From NCBI GenBank assembly GCA_015665275.1, contig JADFAL010000049.1, positions 1-56,226 of the forward strand: a stretch of 56,226 nt of DNA, given 5' to 3'. Made by a program: the position numbers and the translations under genes. Below, piece after piece: positions 18,457 through 26,585 of this stretch (position 1 is its first letter; every line of letters begins with the position of its first letter). The DNA comes from Flavobacteriales bacterium. Its GTDB lineage: Bacteria; Bacteroidota; Bacteroidia; Flavobacteriales_D; Crocinitomicaceae. Under the pieces are notes generated by a model, which was not told the origin of the DNA, did no database searches, and worked only from the letters and a program-made list of their open reading frames with translations.

Positions 18457-21066
18457 ATGAACCCGAAAATCACCAAACTAATAGACCAATACTTAAATGG
18501 CACCCTCGATGGAGAGGATAAAATTGCTTTCGAAAAGGAATTTGCCCAAAGCGCCGAACTTCGACAAGAAGTTGAACTTCAGCGATCCATTATGGATGCA
18601 GCAGCGCGGGCGTCCCAGCGACGTGAAGTAAACAACGCAGCAAAACGATATCGACGGAAGAAATTACTCCGAAACGGTGGTTTTTCAGCTTTAATTGCTG
18701 TTGTTGTGGCATCTGCTGTACTTTTCTTTACCAATACTGATAAGGAGAATGAGTCTACTTCAGCGAATGAAATGGCTCCGATCACGGCAGAAACACGAAA
18801 TAAGCTGGATAAAAACCAAGACTTTGAAAATATTCCTATTCAGTATTTCCAGATTCCACAACAAGGAACCGTTCACCTCTCCGAACAGGGGGTATTGATT
18901 AGCGTTCCAGAAGCTGCCTTTCTAAAAAACGGATCGCCTTACCGAGGAAATGTGATTCTTCAATATCAAGAAGCTATTCGAGGGGTCGATATCATCAAAA
19001 GTGGACTCAGCACCATGACCGGAGATGAATTGCTAGAAACGCAAGGAATGTTCAGTGTAACGGGATATACTGAAGATGGAGAGGCGCTTCATTTCAATCC
19101 GGAGGTGGGTGTCTATATACAAGCACCTGTAGACAATTGTGAATCCGGCATGCAACTTTATGATGGAGAAAAGAAAGAGAATGGTAGCATTGATTGGGTA
19201 GATCCGCAGCCATTAGGTAAAATTCCGGTTCAAGCAAAAATGGCTGACCTTAACTTCTACCCTGAAGGGTATGAAGATCACCTAGATCAAGAGAAATGGA
19301 AGCGTGATAAGAGAAGTAGAGACAGTTTGTACTTATCGCTAGAGCATTCAATGGACTCTCAAGAAATGGCGACTACTTTAGAGGCGACTACCGCCAATTC
19401 TCGACCATTAGAAGAAGGCGTAATTGTACTTCAAAAGGATATGGGGCGTGTGTTTCAAAAGCGGGACAAAACCAAGGAGAACCTGCCTGGAATCGATGAA
19501 AGCATTCAATGGATCTTTTCAAGGAAACTTCTAGGGAATAATGTTTGGCAAATTACTGCTTCCGCAATTATAGCAGACGGTTTCTACATCCCAACTTTAA
19601 CTGATCCGGATTCAACAATTCAAACGCAGTTGAAAATTAATACCACCAGCAGGTCTGTCGTTATTGAGCAACCTAGTTCAACTAGCCAAGTTCGAAAGAT
19701 TCGCACTTCTTCTGGAACCGTTAACGGATACACAAATGAAGTTATTATTCAAGCGAAAGTGAAAGTAACATCCAGAACCCAGATTCGCCTACCTCTAAGA
19801 GTCGTTTTCAAACTTTCGAGCGCAGATATGGCCTATTCCCGGGTTATACGAGGTGCAGATGTTTCGCTTTGGGAATCGCCAGAACAACGCACGGCCAGAC
19901 TTGATTCGTTAGCGAATTACCGTATGAATGGGGAATTCATTCTGCCTTCCAATGTAATGGCTTTTTGGAAGCCAGCTTTTGAAAACACCTTACTGTCTAC
20001 CCTAGAATTTGAGCAACGTATGCAAGCAATCCATAAAACTTGCGACAACGAGGTATTGGAATTGTATACGGATAACTTAAACAAACCAATGTCCGAAATT
20101 GATCGTGACGTGGTGAAAATGGGGTACCCTGAATTCGAACAATTCGCCAATGAAAATATAGGAGCAACAGAAGTAAATGACCCGCATTTGGCATTGCTGA
20201 ATGAGTTCTATGAGAAGTCATCGAACATGCTGCGAGAAGATGCGCGAAACACTGCGAAATCGGAAGAGAATCGCATGCAACAATGGAACAAGATAATCCG
20301 TGATCAGGAAGAAAAGGATCGAAATCGAGCAGTGAGCAGAAATCTCCAATACTCGAATAACATGAGTAATTTCTCGCGCAAAAACCTGAGACAACAGTAC
20401 AAAAATACCCAAGGATTTAAAATTCGTACCGGAAGCAATGGCGCGCCTCGAGCTCGAAAGAATCTTGATGCTTTCAGACCCTACGCTGGAGTTCCCCTGA
20501 TAGATCAAACTGGTATCATGAACAAAGCTTTGGAAGTAACCGTGATTCGCCAAAAGATCAAGTACAATGACTTGAAGGTTCGTGTCTCGAATTTTAAGCA
20601 GTTTGACGATGTTTATCTCTACCTCTTCGCCGATGAAATCAACAGTTACCAGCGAATTGATCCTGATTCTAGTGGAGCGTTTGCATGCATGTTGCAAGAC
20701 AAAATTACATACGCTATTGGTATTGTTGGCATCACTTCAGAAGGGTTTTCCTACTACGATCATGATTTCTTGACTGGAGGAAATCTAGGATCCATACAAC
20801 TCGAACCTATTAGCGAAGAGGCACTGGAGGCACGCATTGAAAAGATGAATTCTGAAAGACTGGCCGGCAACGTATTAATATCTGGAGAACTTAACTGGCT
20901 TCGTACCAAACGTAAGAACTACAAGGTACAACAGATGTATAAAAATAATATTGAGTTCAGACGTGAAGTGAAAGGGGTTATTTTCCCATGTGTGACTTTT
21001 GAGAGAATCGATGGACTAAGAGCAGAAAGCAACTTAGAATCGGAATTACAAGTGATTGAAGAGTAA
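18457..21066 (+). CDS. Large membrane-anchored putative anti-sigma protein
   Basis: 869 aa. Residues 1-70 are an acidic/basic helical segment like cytosolic anti-sigma domains (LIDQYLNGTLDGEDKIAFEK); RRKKLLRNGG precedes one membrane helix (about 75-92). The rest is periplasmic. At about 125-200 it contains QGTVHLSEQGVLISVPEAAF, then GNVILQYQEAIRGVDIIKSG and LLETQGMFSVTG, a beta domain common in Bacteroidota envelope proteins. The remaining 600 residues are long beta and helical stretches without catalytic motifs. The size is far beyond usual anti-sigma proteins, so the outer part may be a sensor or a structural envelope protein. The operon ends at a strong hairpin directly after the stop. Confidence 0.75.
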   Translation: MNPKITKLIDQYLNGTLDGEDKIAFEKEFAQSAELRQEVELQRSIMDAAARASQRREVNNAAKRYRRKKLLRNGGFSALIAVVVASAVLFFTNTDKENESTSANEMAPITAETRNKLDKNQDFENIPIQYFQIPQQGTVHLSEQGVLISVPEAAFLKNGSPYRGNVILQYQEAIRGVDIIKSGLSTMTGDELLETQGMFSVTGYTEDGEALHFNPEVGVYIQAPVDNCESGMQLYDGEKKENGSIDWVDPQPLGKIPVQAKMADLNFYPEGYEDHLDQEKWKRDKRSRDSLYLSLEHSMDSQEMATTLEATTANSRPLEEGVIVLQKDMGRVFQKRDKTKENLPGIDESIQWIFSRKLLGNNVWQITASAIIADGFYIPTLTDPDSTIQTQLKINTTSRSVVIEQPSSTSQVRKIRTSSGTVNGYTNEVIIQAKVKVTSRTQIRLPLRVVFKLSSADMAYSRVIRGADVSLWESPEQRTARLDSLANYRMNGEFILPSNVMAFWKPAFENTLLSTLEFEQRMQAIHKTCDNEVLELYTDNLNKPMSEIDRDVVKMGYPEFEQFANENIGATEVNDPHLALLNEFYEKSSNMLREDARNTAKSEENRMQQWNKIIRDQEEKDRNRAVSRNLQYSNNMSNFSRKNLRQQYKNTQGFKIRTGSNGAPRARKNLDAFRPYAGVPLIDQTGIMNKALEVTVIRQKIKYNDLKVRVSNFKQFDDVYLYLFADEINSYQRIDPDSSGAFACMLQDKITYAIGIVGITSEGFSYYDHDFLTGGNLGSIQLEPISEEALEARIEKMNSERLAGNVLISGELNWLRTKRKNYKVQQMYKNNIEFRREVKGVIFPCVTFERIDGLRAESNLESELQVIEE

Positions 21067-21112
21067 AAAAAGCCCCCAGCCATCGAGCGGATTCGAGATG
21101 CCGGGGCTTTTA
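21066..21112 (+). terminator. Hairpin terminator, GGCATCTCGA family (copy 1)
   Basis: A GC-rich inverted repeat begins at the stop of the sigma-operon partner: AAAAGCCCC on the left pairs with GGGGCTTTT on the right, with CATCGAG/CGAGATG sequence in the arm. The reverse complement is clearly the same sequence family as the hairpin after dprA (53606-53653). T-runs on both sides would allow use in either direction. Confidence 0.75.
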
Positions 21113-21131
21113 ATTGTTACTATAAAATATC

Positions 21132-21180
21132 GATTTTTTTCGGCAATTACTAGAATTAGCTATATAACGAAATGGTTATA
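21132..21180 (+). promoter_or_regulatory. Composite upstream element, copy 2
   Basis: GATTTTTTT (21132-21140), CGGC, AATTACTAG (21145-21153), then palindrome TATAAC-GAAATG-GTTATA (21163-21180). It matches copy 1 at 15950-16005 in order and in the palindrome arms; the spacer between AATTACTAG and the palindrome is shorter by 8 nt. The rest of the 307-base spacer 21067-21373 shows only the terminator and AT-rich sequence. Confidence 0.45.
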
Positions 21181-21373
21181 CTCACATTCAATTCATTTAA
21201 GCCCCATGTTTCGAAAAAACCACTTCTCTTAAAGTATGCGTAATCTTGAAAATGATCATTTAACAATCGCTTTATTGAGGCACCTGGAGCCCATTATGAA
21301 ACCTCAGATTTTAAGGCGATTAACAGGAATGTTCATGTTAAAAGTGCTAACTTGGATACCAAATATTCAATAC

Positions 21374-21817
21374 ATGAGAAGTCGCAATTCCCTTTTGAAA
21401 ATGTTCTTTGCAGGATGCTGTATGTTACTCCTTTCCGCTTGTGCGAATGAAAAAGACCTTATTGAAGTTGCTGAAATGGCAACGGAGGACCAGTTGGAAA
21501 CAGTTGAAGAACCGGTTCAAATTACACAAGAGGTGGCACCGCCTGTTCTTGAAGGCCCTAGAAAAGTCGTTGGCGAATTTCGAAGTGTTAGAGGAGTCAT
21601 GGATCCGCTAAGTTGCTATTGCGGCAACGGCGGGTACGTTGAGAGTCCTGCAGGGGAATCCGTTGCGGTGTGCTTCAACGATAATGAAAATGTTCAAAGT
21701 ACAGATTACATTTTTATTGAAGGGGTTATGATAACTCGAACCATTGAATCCAATGGCGCTTGTCCAGCAGGAACAATGAGTTATCTTATCGTGGAATCTT
21801 ATTCTTTGCAGCCGTAA
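21374..21817 (+). CDS. Lipoprotein, function unknown
   Basis: 147 aa from ATG 21374 (MRSRNSLLKMFFAGCCMLLL then SACANEK), which puts the lipobox LLSAC at about residue 22. An in-frame start at 21236 would add 46 residues of non-secretory sequence and is rejected. After an acidic linker the C-terminal domain contains five cysteines: SCYCGNGGYVESPAGESVAVC and ACPAGT, probably disulphide-bonded in the periplasm. No catalytic motif is recognised. It is followed 10 nt later by another exported protein, so the two form a short operon downstream of copy 2 of the composite element. Confidence 0.75.
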   Translation: MRSRNSLLKMFFAGCCMLLLSACANEKDLIEVAEMATEDQLETVEEPVQITQEVAPPVLEGPRKVVGEFRSVRGVMDPLSCYCGNGGYVESPAGESVAVCFNDNENVQSTDYIFIEGVMITRTIESNGACPAGTMSYLIVESYSLQP

Positions 21818-21827
21818 CTATTTCTAA

Positions 21828-22559
21828 ATGAGGGTTTTTCTTGTTTCCGTTTTTCTCACGCCAATTGTATTGTTCGGCCAAGACGATTTTATGGCTTACG
21901 ATGATGCGTCTCTGGATAAACATTTTAAAGCTTGGGACCTGGTAGGATTCGATATGTCGCAGTGCTTCGTTGAAGAAATAGATCGGACGCTCACATCTGC
22001 TCTAAAACACGATGCCAGTTTAAGCTACACCTGGGACAGCCTTCAGAATCATGTCTCTGTGCAAACTAGCGCTGATGGTAATTTTCGAAGTTATAGCTAT
22101 GACCGACGAATGGGTGGAAATTGGCACGACTACAGCGTTTTTATTCAAATGCGCATGTCAGATTCCTCTATTCAAACGCTTCAAGTTGATACGGACAGGG
22201 CAGCTGAGTTTGGAACCTATGAGGATGCTGGAATTTATGAGGTTCATGCAATTAAAATCAAGGATAGTACCCATTATTTGACGCTTGCGTACGGAACGCA
22301 CGGAAGCGGCGAACACCATGTTACTGCAAGAGTTTATGGAGAACGGAATGGAAAGATGGTTTCAAAACCACTATTCGCGCAAGAGCACCTCGTAGTGACA
22401 GCTCAACGTAGCTACAAATTCGACATGAAATATAACGCCACAACAAAAGAGTTGTCCTATAATGAAATGATATCTCAGGATGATTCTCCTTGGAATTCTC
22501 CCACCGGAAAGCGCACTATTTGGAAACTTGAGAAAGACGGCTTTCAACCGCATCACTAA
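21828..22559 (+). CDS. Exported protein, function unknown
   Basis: 243 aa. Signal peptide MRVFLVSVFLTPIVLFGQ. The body is beta-rich with many aromatic residues (SLSYTWDSLQNHVSVQTS; YSYDRRMGGNWHDYSVFIQM; TLAYGTHGSGEHHVTARVYG), suggesting a periplasmic or outer-membrane-associated beta fold. No known family motif or cysteine pair stands out. It lies 10 nt after the lipoprotein gene and converges with the cytochrome gene, with 37 nt between the two stop codons and no clear terminator. Confidence 0.7.
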   Translation: MRVFLVSVFLTPIVLFGQDDFMAYDDASLDKHFKAWDLVGFDMSQCFVEEIDRTLTSALKHDASLSYTWDSLQNHVSVQTSADGNFRSYSYDRRMGGNWHDYSVFIQMRMSDSSIQTLQVDTDRAAEFGTYEDAGIYEVHAIKIKDSTHYLTLAYGTHGSGEHHVTARVYGERNGKMVSKPLFAQEHLVVTAQRSYKFDMKYNATTKELSYNEMISQDDSPWNSPTGKRTIWKLEKDGFQPHH

Positions 22560-22596
22560 ATTTCACTAGCCGACCCGAAGCTTAATCTGTAGCGAA

Positions 22597-22947
22597 TTAA
22601 TTAGCAATCTCCCAATAAATATATTGTTTAAGATCTTTCGCCTGAGTTGCATCTAATTTTGCATTTTCGATCATTTCGGGCAAAACCCGATCCCAACGCT
22701 CTTTGCTATAACCATCAACTAATTTCGGAATGTTATCTGCACTTCGTCCGTAATGACAAGAGATACAATTATCCTGGAAGATTTTGATACCCGTATCAAT
22801 TGCAGCATCACTTAGAGTAACCATTTCATTGCTCGCTTCAGTGCTTCCACCATTCTCATTGGAATCAGAAGTCATTATTTCCGTAGTTTTTGGTGCACAA
22901 GCAATTAGACTTCCTATACCAATTGTTATAATAAATAGATATTTCAT
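22597..22947 (-). CDS. Lipid-anchored monohaem cytochrome c
   Basis: 116 aa. Lipoprotein signal MKYLFIITIGIGSLIAC with lipid-bearing Cys17. After an S/E/N-rich linker comes the haem-binding site CISCH within DNCISCHYGRSADNIPKLVDG (about residues 60-80); the distal ligand is probably the Met in RVLPEMIENAKL. The domain is about 55 aa, small but typical of class I c-type cytochromes. It would sit at the periplasmic face of a membrane and carry one electron. AGGAAAA lies shortly before the ATG, one of the few Shine-Dalgarno-like sites in this window. No partner oxidoreductase is nearby. Confidence 0.88.
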   Translation of the reverse strand: MKYLFIITIGIGSLIACAPKTTEIMTSDSNENGGSTEASNEMVTLSDAAIDTGIKIFQDNCISCHYGRSADNIPKLVDGYSKERWDRVLPEMIENAKLDATQAKDLKQYIYWEIAN

Positions 22948-23016
22948 TTTTCCTTTTTAGTACTTATTTGTGGTTCACCCAGTAGTGCAAGAACTGCACC
23001 AATAAAACTGATAGAC

Positions 23017-23625
23017 TTACCCTCTGTGAAAGATACGCGATTTCATGACACTTTCACGAAAATCGTCGAGTTTCTCATCCACTCTGTTAGCGGCAAACTT
23101 TTTCATCAGCTTGCGGGTAGTTTTGCCTCGCTTGTACATGAATTCCCGCTCGAACAATGGAATGATCGCTAAAAAACGTACTTCTTTGCCGCCAACGAGC
23201 AACGGCCGTAACTCCTGTTCAAGCAGCATCGGATCCGAAAGCATGAAATAATTCTGCTTCATGGTGTCCGAAAGTGGCAATGCTTCTTTACCTGTTGGCA
23301 TCGTATGTCCATGACCGAACCACATCTCTTTCTCCTGTACGTATTTCGATAAACGCTGAATCCAATAGTAAATCCAATTCATACGCGGATTATCCAACTC
23401 ATCGGGCTCCCAATACGACGGAAGACAGAAATACAATTCGTTATACTCCTTTCCAACTTCAGCTTCCGGAACCGGCATTTTGTATTTATGCAGTCCATTG
23501 GTTACCAATACGCGCACCTTGCTTCCAAGGTCCAATTCGAGCATGAGCAAAGGCACTTCACCTTCCTTAACAGGAACTTCGGTGACCTTATCTTGCCCAA
23601 ATCGTTGTATGAGTTCATTTCTCAC
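23017..23625 (-). CDS. Suppressor-of-fused (SUFU) domain protein
   Basis: 202 aa, starting at GTG 23625. The SUFU-family pattern is visible: LLMLELDLGSKVRVLVTNGL, then PVPEAEVGKEYNELYFCLPS and YWEPDELDNPRMNWIYYWIQ, then a Trp/His-rich FGHGHTMPTGKEALPL. No signal peptide, so cytosolic. Bacterial SUFU-domain proteins sometimes act as immunity proteins in polymorphic toxin systems, but no toxin is adjacent, so no role is claimed. GTG is chosen because it is exactly 4 nt downstream of a good TAACTTTG promoter element and no upstream ATG fits. Confidence 0.8.
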   Translation of the reverse strand: MRNELIQRFGQDKVTEVPVKEGEVPLLMLELDLGSKVRVLVTNGLHKYKMPVPEAEVGKEYNELYFCLPSYWEPDELDNPRMNWIYYWIQRLSKYVQEKEMWFGHGHTMPTGKEALPLSDTMKQNYFMLSDPMLLEQELRPLLVGGKEVRFLAIIPLFEREFMYKRGKTTRKLMKKFAANRVDEKLDDFRESVMKSRIFHRG

Positions 23626-23629
23626 GAGG

Positions 23630-23662
23630 CAAAGTTAGTCCTAATTTCTTTGTATCGACAAA
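23630..23662 (-). promoter_or_regulatory. Bacteroidota-type promoter TTTG-N21-TAACTTTG, 4 nt before GTG start
   Basis: On the minus strand TTTG (23662-23659), a 21-nt spacer and TAACTTTG (23637-23630) match the Bacteroidota -33/-7 consensus TTTG-N19-21-TAnnTTTG. Only GAGG-complement spacer bases 23626-23629 separate the -7 element from GTG 23625, implying a leaderless transcript. Confidence 0.65.
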
Positions 23663-23743
23663 AGATGGGAAGACAATAGGCACTGAGACACTAGACAGCA
23701 AGCGCACTTAAAATCGACACCTCAACATTTAGTACTAAGTTCA

Positions 23744-23790
23744 TCGAGATGCGACATACTGAGCTTGCCGAAGTGTCGAGATGCCGACAT
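23744..23790. repeat. Short direct repeat TCGAGATGC(C)GACAT
   Basis: TCGAGATGCGACAT (23744-23757) and TCGAGATGCCGACAT (23776-23790) flank CTGAGCTTGCCGAAG. TCGAGATGCC is also the right arm of the terminator family at 21066 and 53606, so this may be a decayed copy of that element. It lies in the 352-base spacer between the SUFU gene and the T9SS protein. Confidence 0.45.
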
Positions 23791-23842
23791 TCGATCTGCG
23801 TTCGACAAGACTCTTTGGCCCGAAACTTGTTTCACATTTCTA

Positions 23843-23950
23843 TAATGTTACGTTAATGTTAACCCCAAAAACCACTTACAAATAAGCGATTTAGCACTTT
23901 TTTTGTAACAAAATTTGGATTGTATCGTCTAATGTTACTATATTGTTAAC
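23843..23950 (+). promoter_or_regulatory. Two copies of TAATGTTAC-N5-TGTTAAC
   Basis: TAATGTTAC-N5-TGTTAAC occurs at 23843-23863 and again at 23930-23950 with identical 5-nt spacing, 87 bp apart, just upstream of the GTG start at 23978. Between them TTTTGT-A-ACAAAA (23901-23913) is a perfect short palindrome. A cooperative repressor or activator with two sites is a plausible reading but is inferred. Confidence 0.45.
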
Positions 23951-23977
23951 ACAACGTTAAGCAATCATTTCAAAATA

Positions 23978-25480
23978 GTGCGGCAAATTATATACATATC
24001 ACTCTTGTTTCTTCTTATCGCTCCAGCGGTAACAGGGCAAGATACGCGCATCATTTGGCAGAAGTCAATTGGTGGTGTTGGATATGATCGAATCAATGAT
24101 ATCATAACGGACGAAGCTGGAGACGCTTACGTACTTTCTACGGTGCAAGTCACTAACAATCACGAGGTTCAGGTTTCTAAAGTTAGTGAGGATGGTGACT
24201 TTATTTGGACACAAACTATTGGTGGTGAACGTGACGATCGCGGTCATAAACTGTTGTTGGACTCTAACGGCGATCTACTCATACTAGGTGAGTCCAATTC
24301 TAAAAACCTCCAAGGGCAATCAACGAATGGTTCTTTGGATATCGTAGTAATTCGTCTGTCTCTAGAAGGCGATGTAAAAAATGTTCACATGTACGGAGGG
24401 TCCAAATTTGAACAGGCTGCCTCCATTCTACAAAAACCTGACGGCAATTATATTGTTACTGGAACGACACTTTCCAACGACTTTGATGTAACAGCAAACA
24501 ATGGACAAGCAGATGTTTGGTTGATTGAGTTAGATCTCCAAGGAAATTTGCTTTGGGAAAAAACACACGGAGGAGTCGATGACGAATGGGCCGTGAATAC
24601 CAAGTTGATGGCTGACGGATCACTCATTACTGTTTCCAGCACCTCAACGTATCAGGGAGATTATTCAGACAACCGTGGGGATGCTGATGTGGCTTTGTAC
24701 CATACCACAGCCTTCGGAGATTTGCTTTGGAAACGATTGTACGGAGGATTTATGGCCGATTACCCTGCTGATCTTGAAATCCTTTCCAACGGACATTTCC
24801 TTGTTGGAGCGAACACGTATTCCAATGATGGAGACATTCCTTCCAATAATGGAGGTCAGGATGCACTTCTGATGGAAATTGATCAAGATGGCGAATTGAT
24901 TGGTGCACAAACCTATGGATCCTTTGGGAACGATCGTATCGCTGCCATCGAACCGAAAGGTGAAGGATATGTGATTTTTGGATCGAGCAATTCCGCTTCG
25001 ATTAATGCGGCCGTAGGAAATGGAAGTCAAGATTTTTGGATGTACGAAATCAATAGTAATAAAGAAGTTGTGCATCAGTACCTTTTCGGAGCATCTGGTT
25101 TTGACGAGGGCGTTACGTTTAGCCTTGGTCAAGACGGTAGTGTAATCATGGGAGGAGAGTCCAATTCAAACGACGGAATGGTAGGTTCGAACATGGGTAA
25201 AAACGACGGTTGGTTGTTGAAGGTAAATAGCAACTTCGATCCGAATGCTTCTGAAGCTTCTGTACATCCAAATCCGTCGAATGGAATTGTATACATCAAC
25301 GAACTGCAGGAAGGCGCGGAACTTTCATTGTCTAATATGCAAGGAGCACCGATCAATAATTCTGTTACGCCTTATGGTACGTCACGTATTTTGGATTTAA
25401 GCGCACAACCGACCGGAGTATATTTTCTGCAAGCAGTTTATCCAGATCGAAAAGAAGTGCACCGAATCGTGCGCAATTAA
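23978..25480 (+). CDS. Secreted beta-propeller-like protein with T9SS type A sorting domain
   Basis: 500 aa from GTG 23978. Signal peptide MRQIIYISLLFLLIAPAVTG. Residues about 25-405 hold about seven repeats of roughly 55 aa with a recurring pattern of aromatic-K-T/S-x-GG then D-x-R/W and a glycine-Asn-Asp-rich loop (WQKSIGGVGYDRIND; WTQTIGGERDDRG; WEKTHGGVDDEW; WKRLYGGFMADY; GAQTYGSFGNDR), as in beta-propeller-like adhesin or delta-60-type repeats. The last about 75 residues (VHPNPSNGIVYINELQEG ... VYFLQAVYPDRKEVHRIVRN) are a T9SS type A C-terminal domain. It is probably released or anchored outside. The stop overlaps the convergent gene's stop on TTAA. Confidence 0.85.
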   Translation: MRQIIYISLLFLLIAPAVTGQDTRIIWQKSIGGVGYDRINDIITDEAGDAYVLSTVQVTNNHEVQVSKVSEDGDFIWTQTIGGERDDRGHKLLLDSNGDLLILGESNSKNLQGQSTNGSLDIVVIRLSLEGDVKNVHMYGGSKFEQAASILQKPDGNYIVTGTTLSNDFDVTANNGQADVWLIELDLQGNLLWEKTHGGVDDEWAVNTKLMADGSLITVSSTSTYQGDYSDNRGDADVALYHTTAFGDLLWKRLYGGFMADYPADLEILSNGHFLVGANTYSNDGDIPSNNGGQDALLMEIDQDGELIGAQTYGSFGNDRIAAIEPKGEGYVIFGSSNSASINAAVGNGSQDFWMYEINSNKEVVHQYLFGASGFDEGVTFSLGQDGSVIMGGESNSNDGMVGSNMGKNDGWLLKVNSNFDPNASEASVHPNPSNGIVYINELQEGAELSLSNMQGAPINNSVTPYGTSRILDLSAQPTGVYFLQAVYPDRKEVHRIVRN

Positions 25481-25944
25481 AAGAGCGCTTTCTCTAACTG
25501 CATCCAGAAAGCCTCGCTGGAATTCACGCAGCCTTGATCTAACATCTCATGAATTTCCATTTCACGTTCTTTCGAATAGGCTTTCGTGTTTTTGAAGAAC
25601 GTAAGTTCAGATGCATGATGCACTAATGCCGCATGAATGCCTTCTGGGGTGGAAAGATCTACGGAATCGTTTTTGGCATTAATCGAAATCATTTCCACGG
25701 CCTCGGGTTGCATTCGAAATACCATGCAGGAAGCAGCAGTTCTGTGCTCAATAAATTTGATCTTCTCGTATACTTTCTGAAGCACCGTATCCGAAAACAA
25801 GCCCACCAAATTTCTGGCTTCTTCCGGGGTCTCCTCATTCATTTTGGCCCATTCATCACCATGGACACCATGTATAATAAGGAATTGCTTTAAATCCTCT
25901 TCAAATAAAGGTAACTCGTCATCAGTAAGCATTCGGTATTTCAT
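25477..25944 (-). CDS. DUF6495-like cytosolic protein
   Basis: 155 aa from ATG 25944; a longer in-frame start at 25971 adds residues upstream of the conserved MKYRMLTDDEL and is rejected. The sequence resembles the Bacteroidota DUF6495 family: MKYRMLTDDELPLFEEDLKQ, then LIIHGVHGDEWAKMNEETPE, then NLVGLFSDTVLQKVYEKIKF. No membrane segment, no catalytic motif; one conserved-looking Cys (TAASCMVFRM). A TATTTTTG element lies 4 nt before the ATG, again leaderless geometry. Its TAA stop shares four bases (TTAA) with the convergent T9SS gene. Confidence 0.7.
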   Translation of the reverse strand: MKYRMLTDDELPLFEEDLKQFLIIHGVHGDEWAKMNEETPEEARNLVGLFSDTVLQKVYEKIKFIEHRTAASCMVFRMQPEAVEMISINAKNDSVDLSTPEGIHAALVHHASELTFFKNTKAYSKEREMEIHEMLDQGCVNSSEAFWMQLEKALF

Positions 25945-25948
25945 GGTG

Positions 25949-25956
25949 CAAAAATA
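25949..25956 (-). promoter_or_regulatory. -7 element TATTTTTG, 4 nt before start
   Basis: Read on the minus strand, TATTTTTG (an exact TAnnTTTG match) is followed by CACC and ATG 25944. The same 4-nt gap as the promoters before the SUFU gene, dxr and the HU/SPOR gene. Confidence 0.55.
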
Positions 25957-26096
25957 CTTGTCCTGATTCAATTGTGCTAGCCTTTAGCTTATGGTAATTT
26001 GGGTATCAGAAATAGTGCGAATTTCTCAATTGGACGCTTCCGTCTAAAAAGTCCAACCAATCAATGATAATTTCACCTTGTTTTTAAGTACAATCG

Positions 26097-26438
26097 ATGA
26101 TTATGAAAAGATTTGCTCAACTCGTATTAATACTGCAATTTGTTTCCATTTCAGTTTACACAGGCTATGTGGCCCTAAAATATGGGACAGATTTATTTAA
26201 CGTCTTCTTTAGTGAAATGCTAAGCCTCACTTGGACTGGGCAATTTCATTTTGATTTTTGGAATTACTTGGTTCTAACAGCAGTCTGGGTGGCTTGGCGG
26301 GAGAAATTCACTTTAAAAGCGATTGTATTGGCTGTAGTGGCGCACATCTTTGGGTTAATGTTTCTGGCTCCGTATTTACTGTTCCTTTCGTTTAAAACTA
26401 ATGGCAATGTAAAAGAGATACTGGTTGGCGATCGATGA
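26097..26438 (+). CDS. Small membrane protein, three predicted helices
   Basis: 113 aa; start ATG 26097 or, six bases later, ATG 26103 (MKRFAQLVLIL). Hydrophobic helices at about 8-28, 52-70 (FWNYLVLTAVWVAW) and 78-102 (AIVLAVVAHIFGLMFLAPYL). Helix 3 begins after a basic REKFTLK stretch. A short polar tail (SFKTNGNVKEILVGDR) follows. The general layout resembles small DUF2834-like or related integral membrane proteins, but no motif is strong enough for a name. It is an isolated gene ahead of dxr. Confidence 0.65.
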   Translation: MIMKRFAQLVLILQFVSISVYTGYVALKYGTDLFNVFFSEMLSLTWTGQFHFDFWNYLVLTAVWVAWREKFTLKAIVLAVVAHIFGLMFLAPYLLFLSFKTNGNVKEILVGDR

Positions 26439-26548
26439 GTTTTCGTTGAGGTTTCATGAGTTTATTATTTAGAAAGCTGATCAGGTAGCATGAAATTCCG
26501 GTACATCATTCTGTCTTAAACTCGAATCGGAACCCCACTACCCTATCC

Positions 26549-26581
26549 TTCGAAAAACGATTCAATTATATGCTACCTTTG
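26549..26581 (+). promoter_or_regulatory. dxr promoter TTCG-N21-TACCTTTG, 4 nt before ATG
   Basis: TACCTTTG (26574-26581) is an exact TAnnTTTG match, and TTCG (26549-26552) sits 21 nt upstream, one mismatch from TTTG. TTTC then ATG 26586 follow. This implies a leaderless dxr transcript. Confidence 0.6.
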
Positions 26582-26585
26582 TTTC

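Noticed and set aside
23626-23977. Small RNA or riboswitch in the long spacer
   Set aside because: Only short repeats and AT-rich promoter-like DNA; no aptamer-like conserved core recognised.
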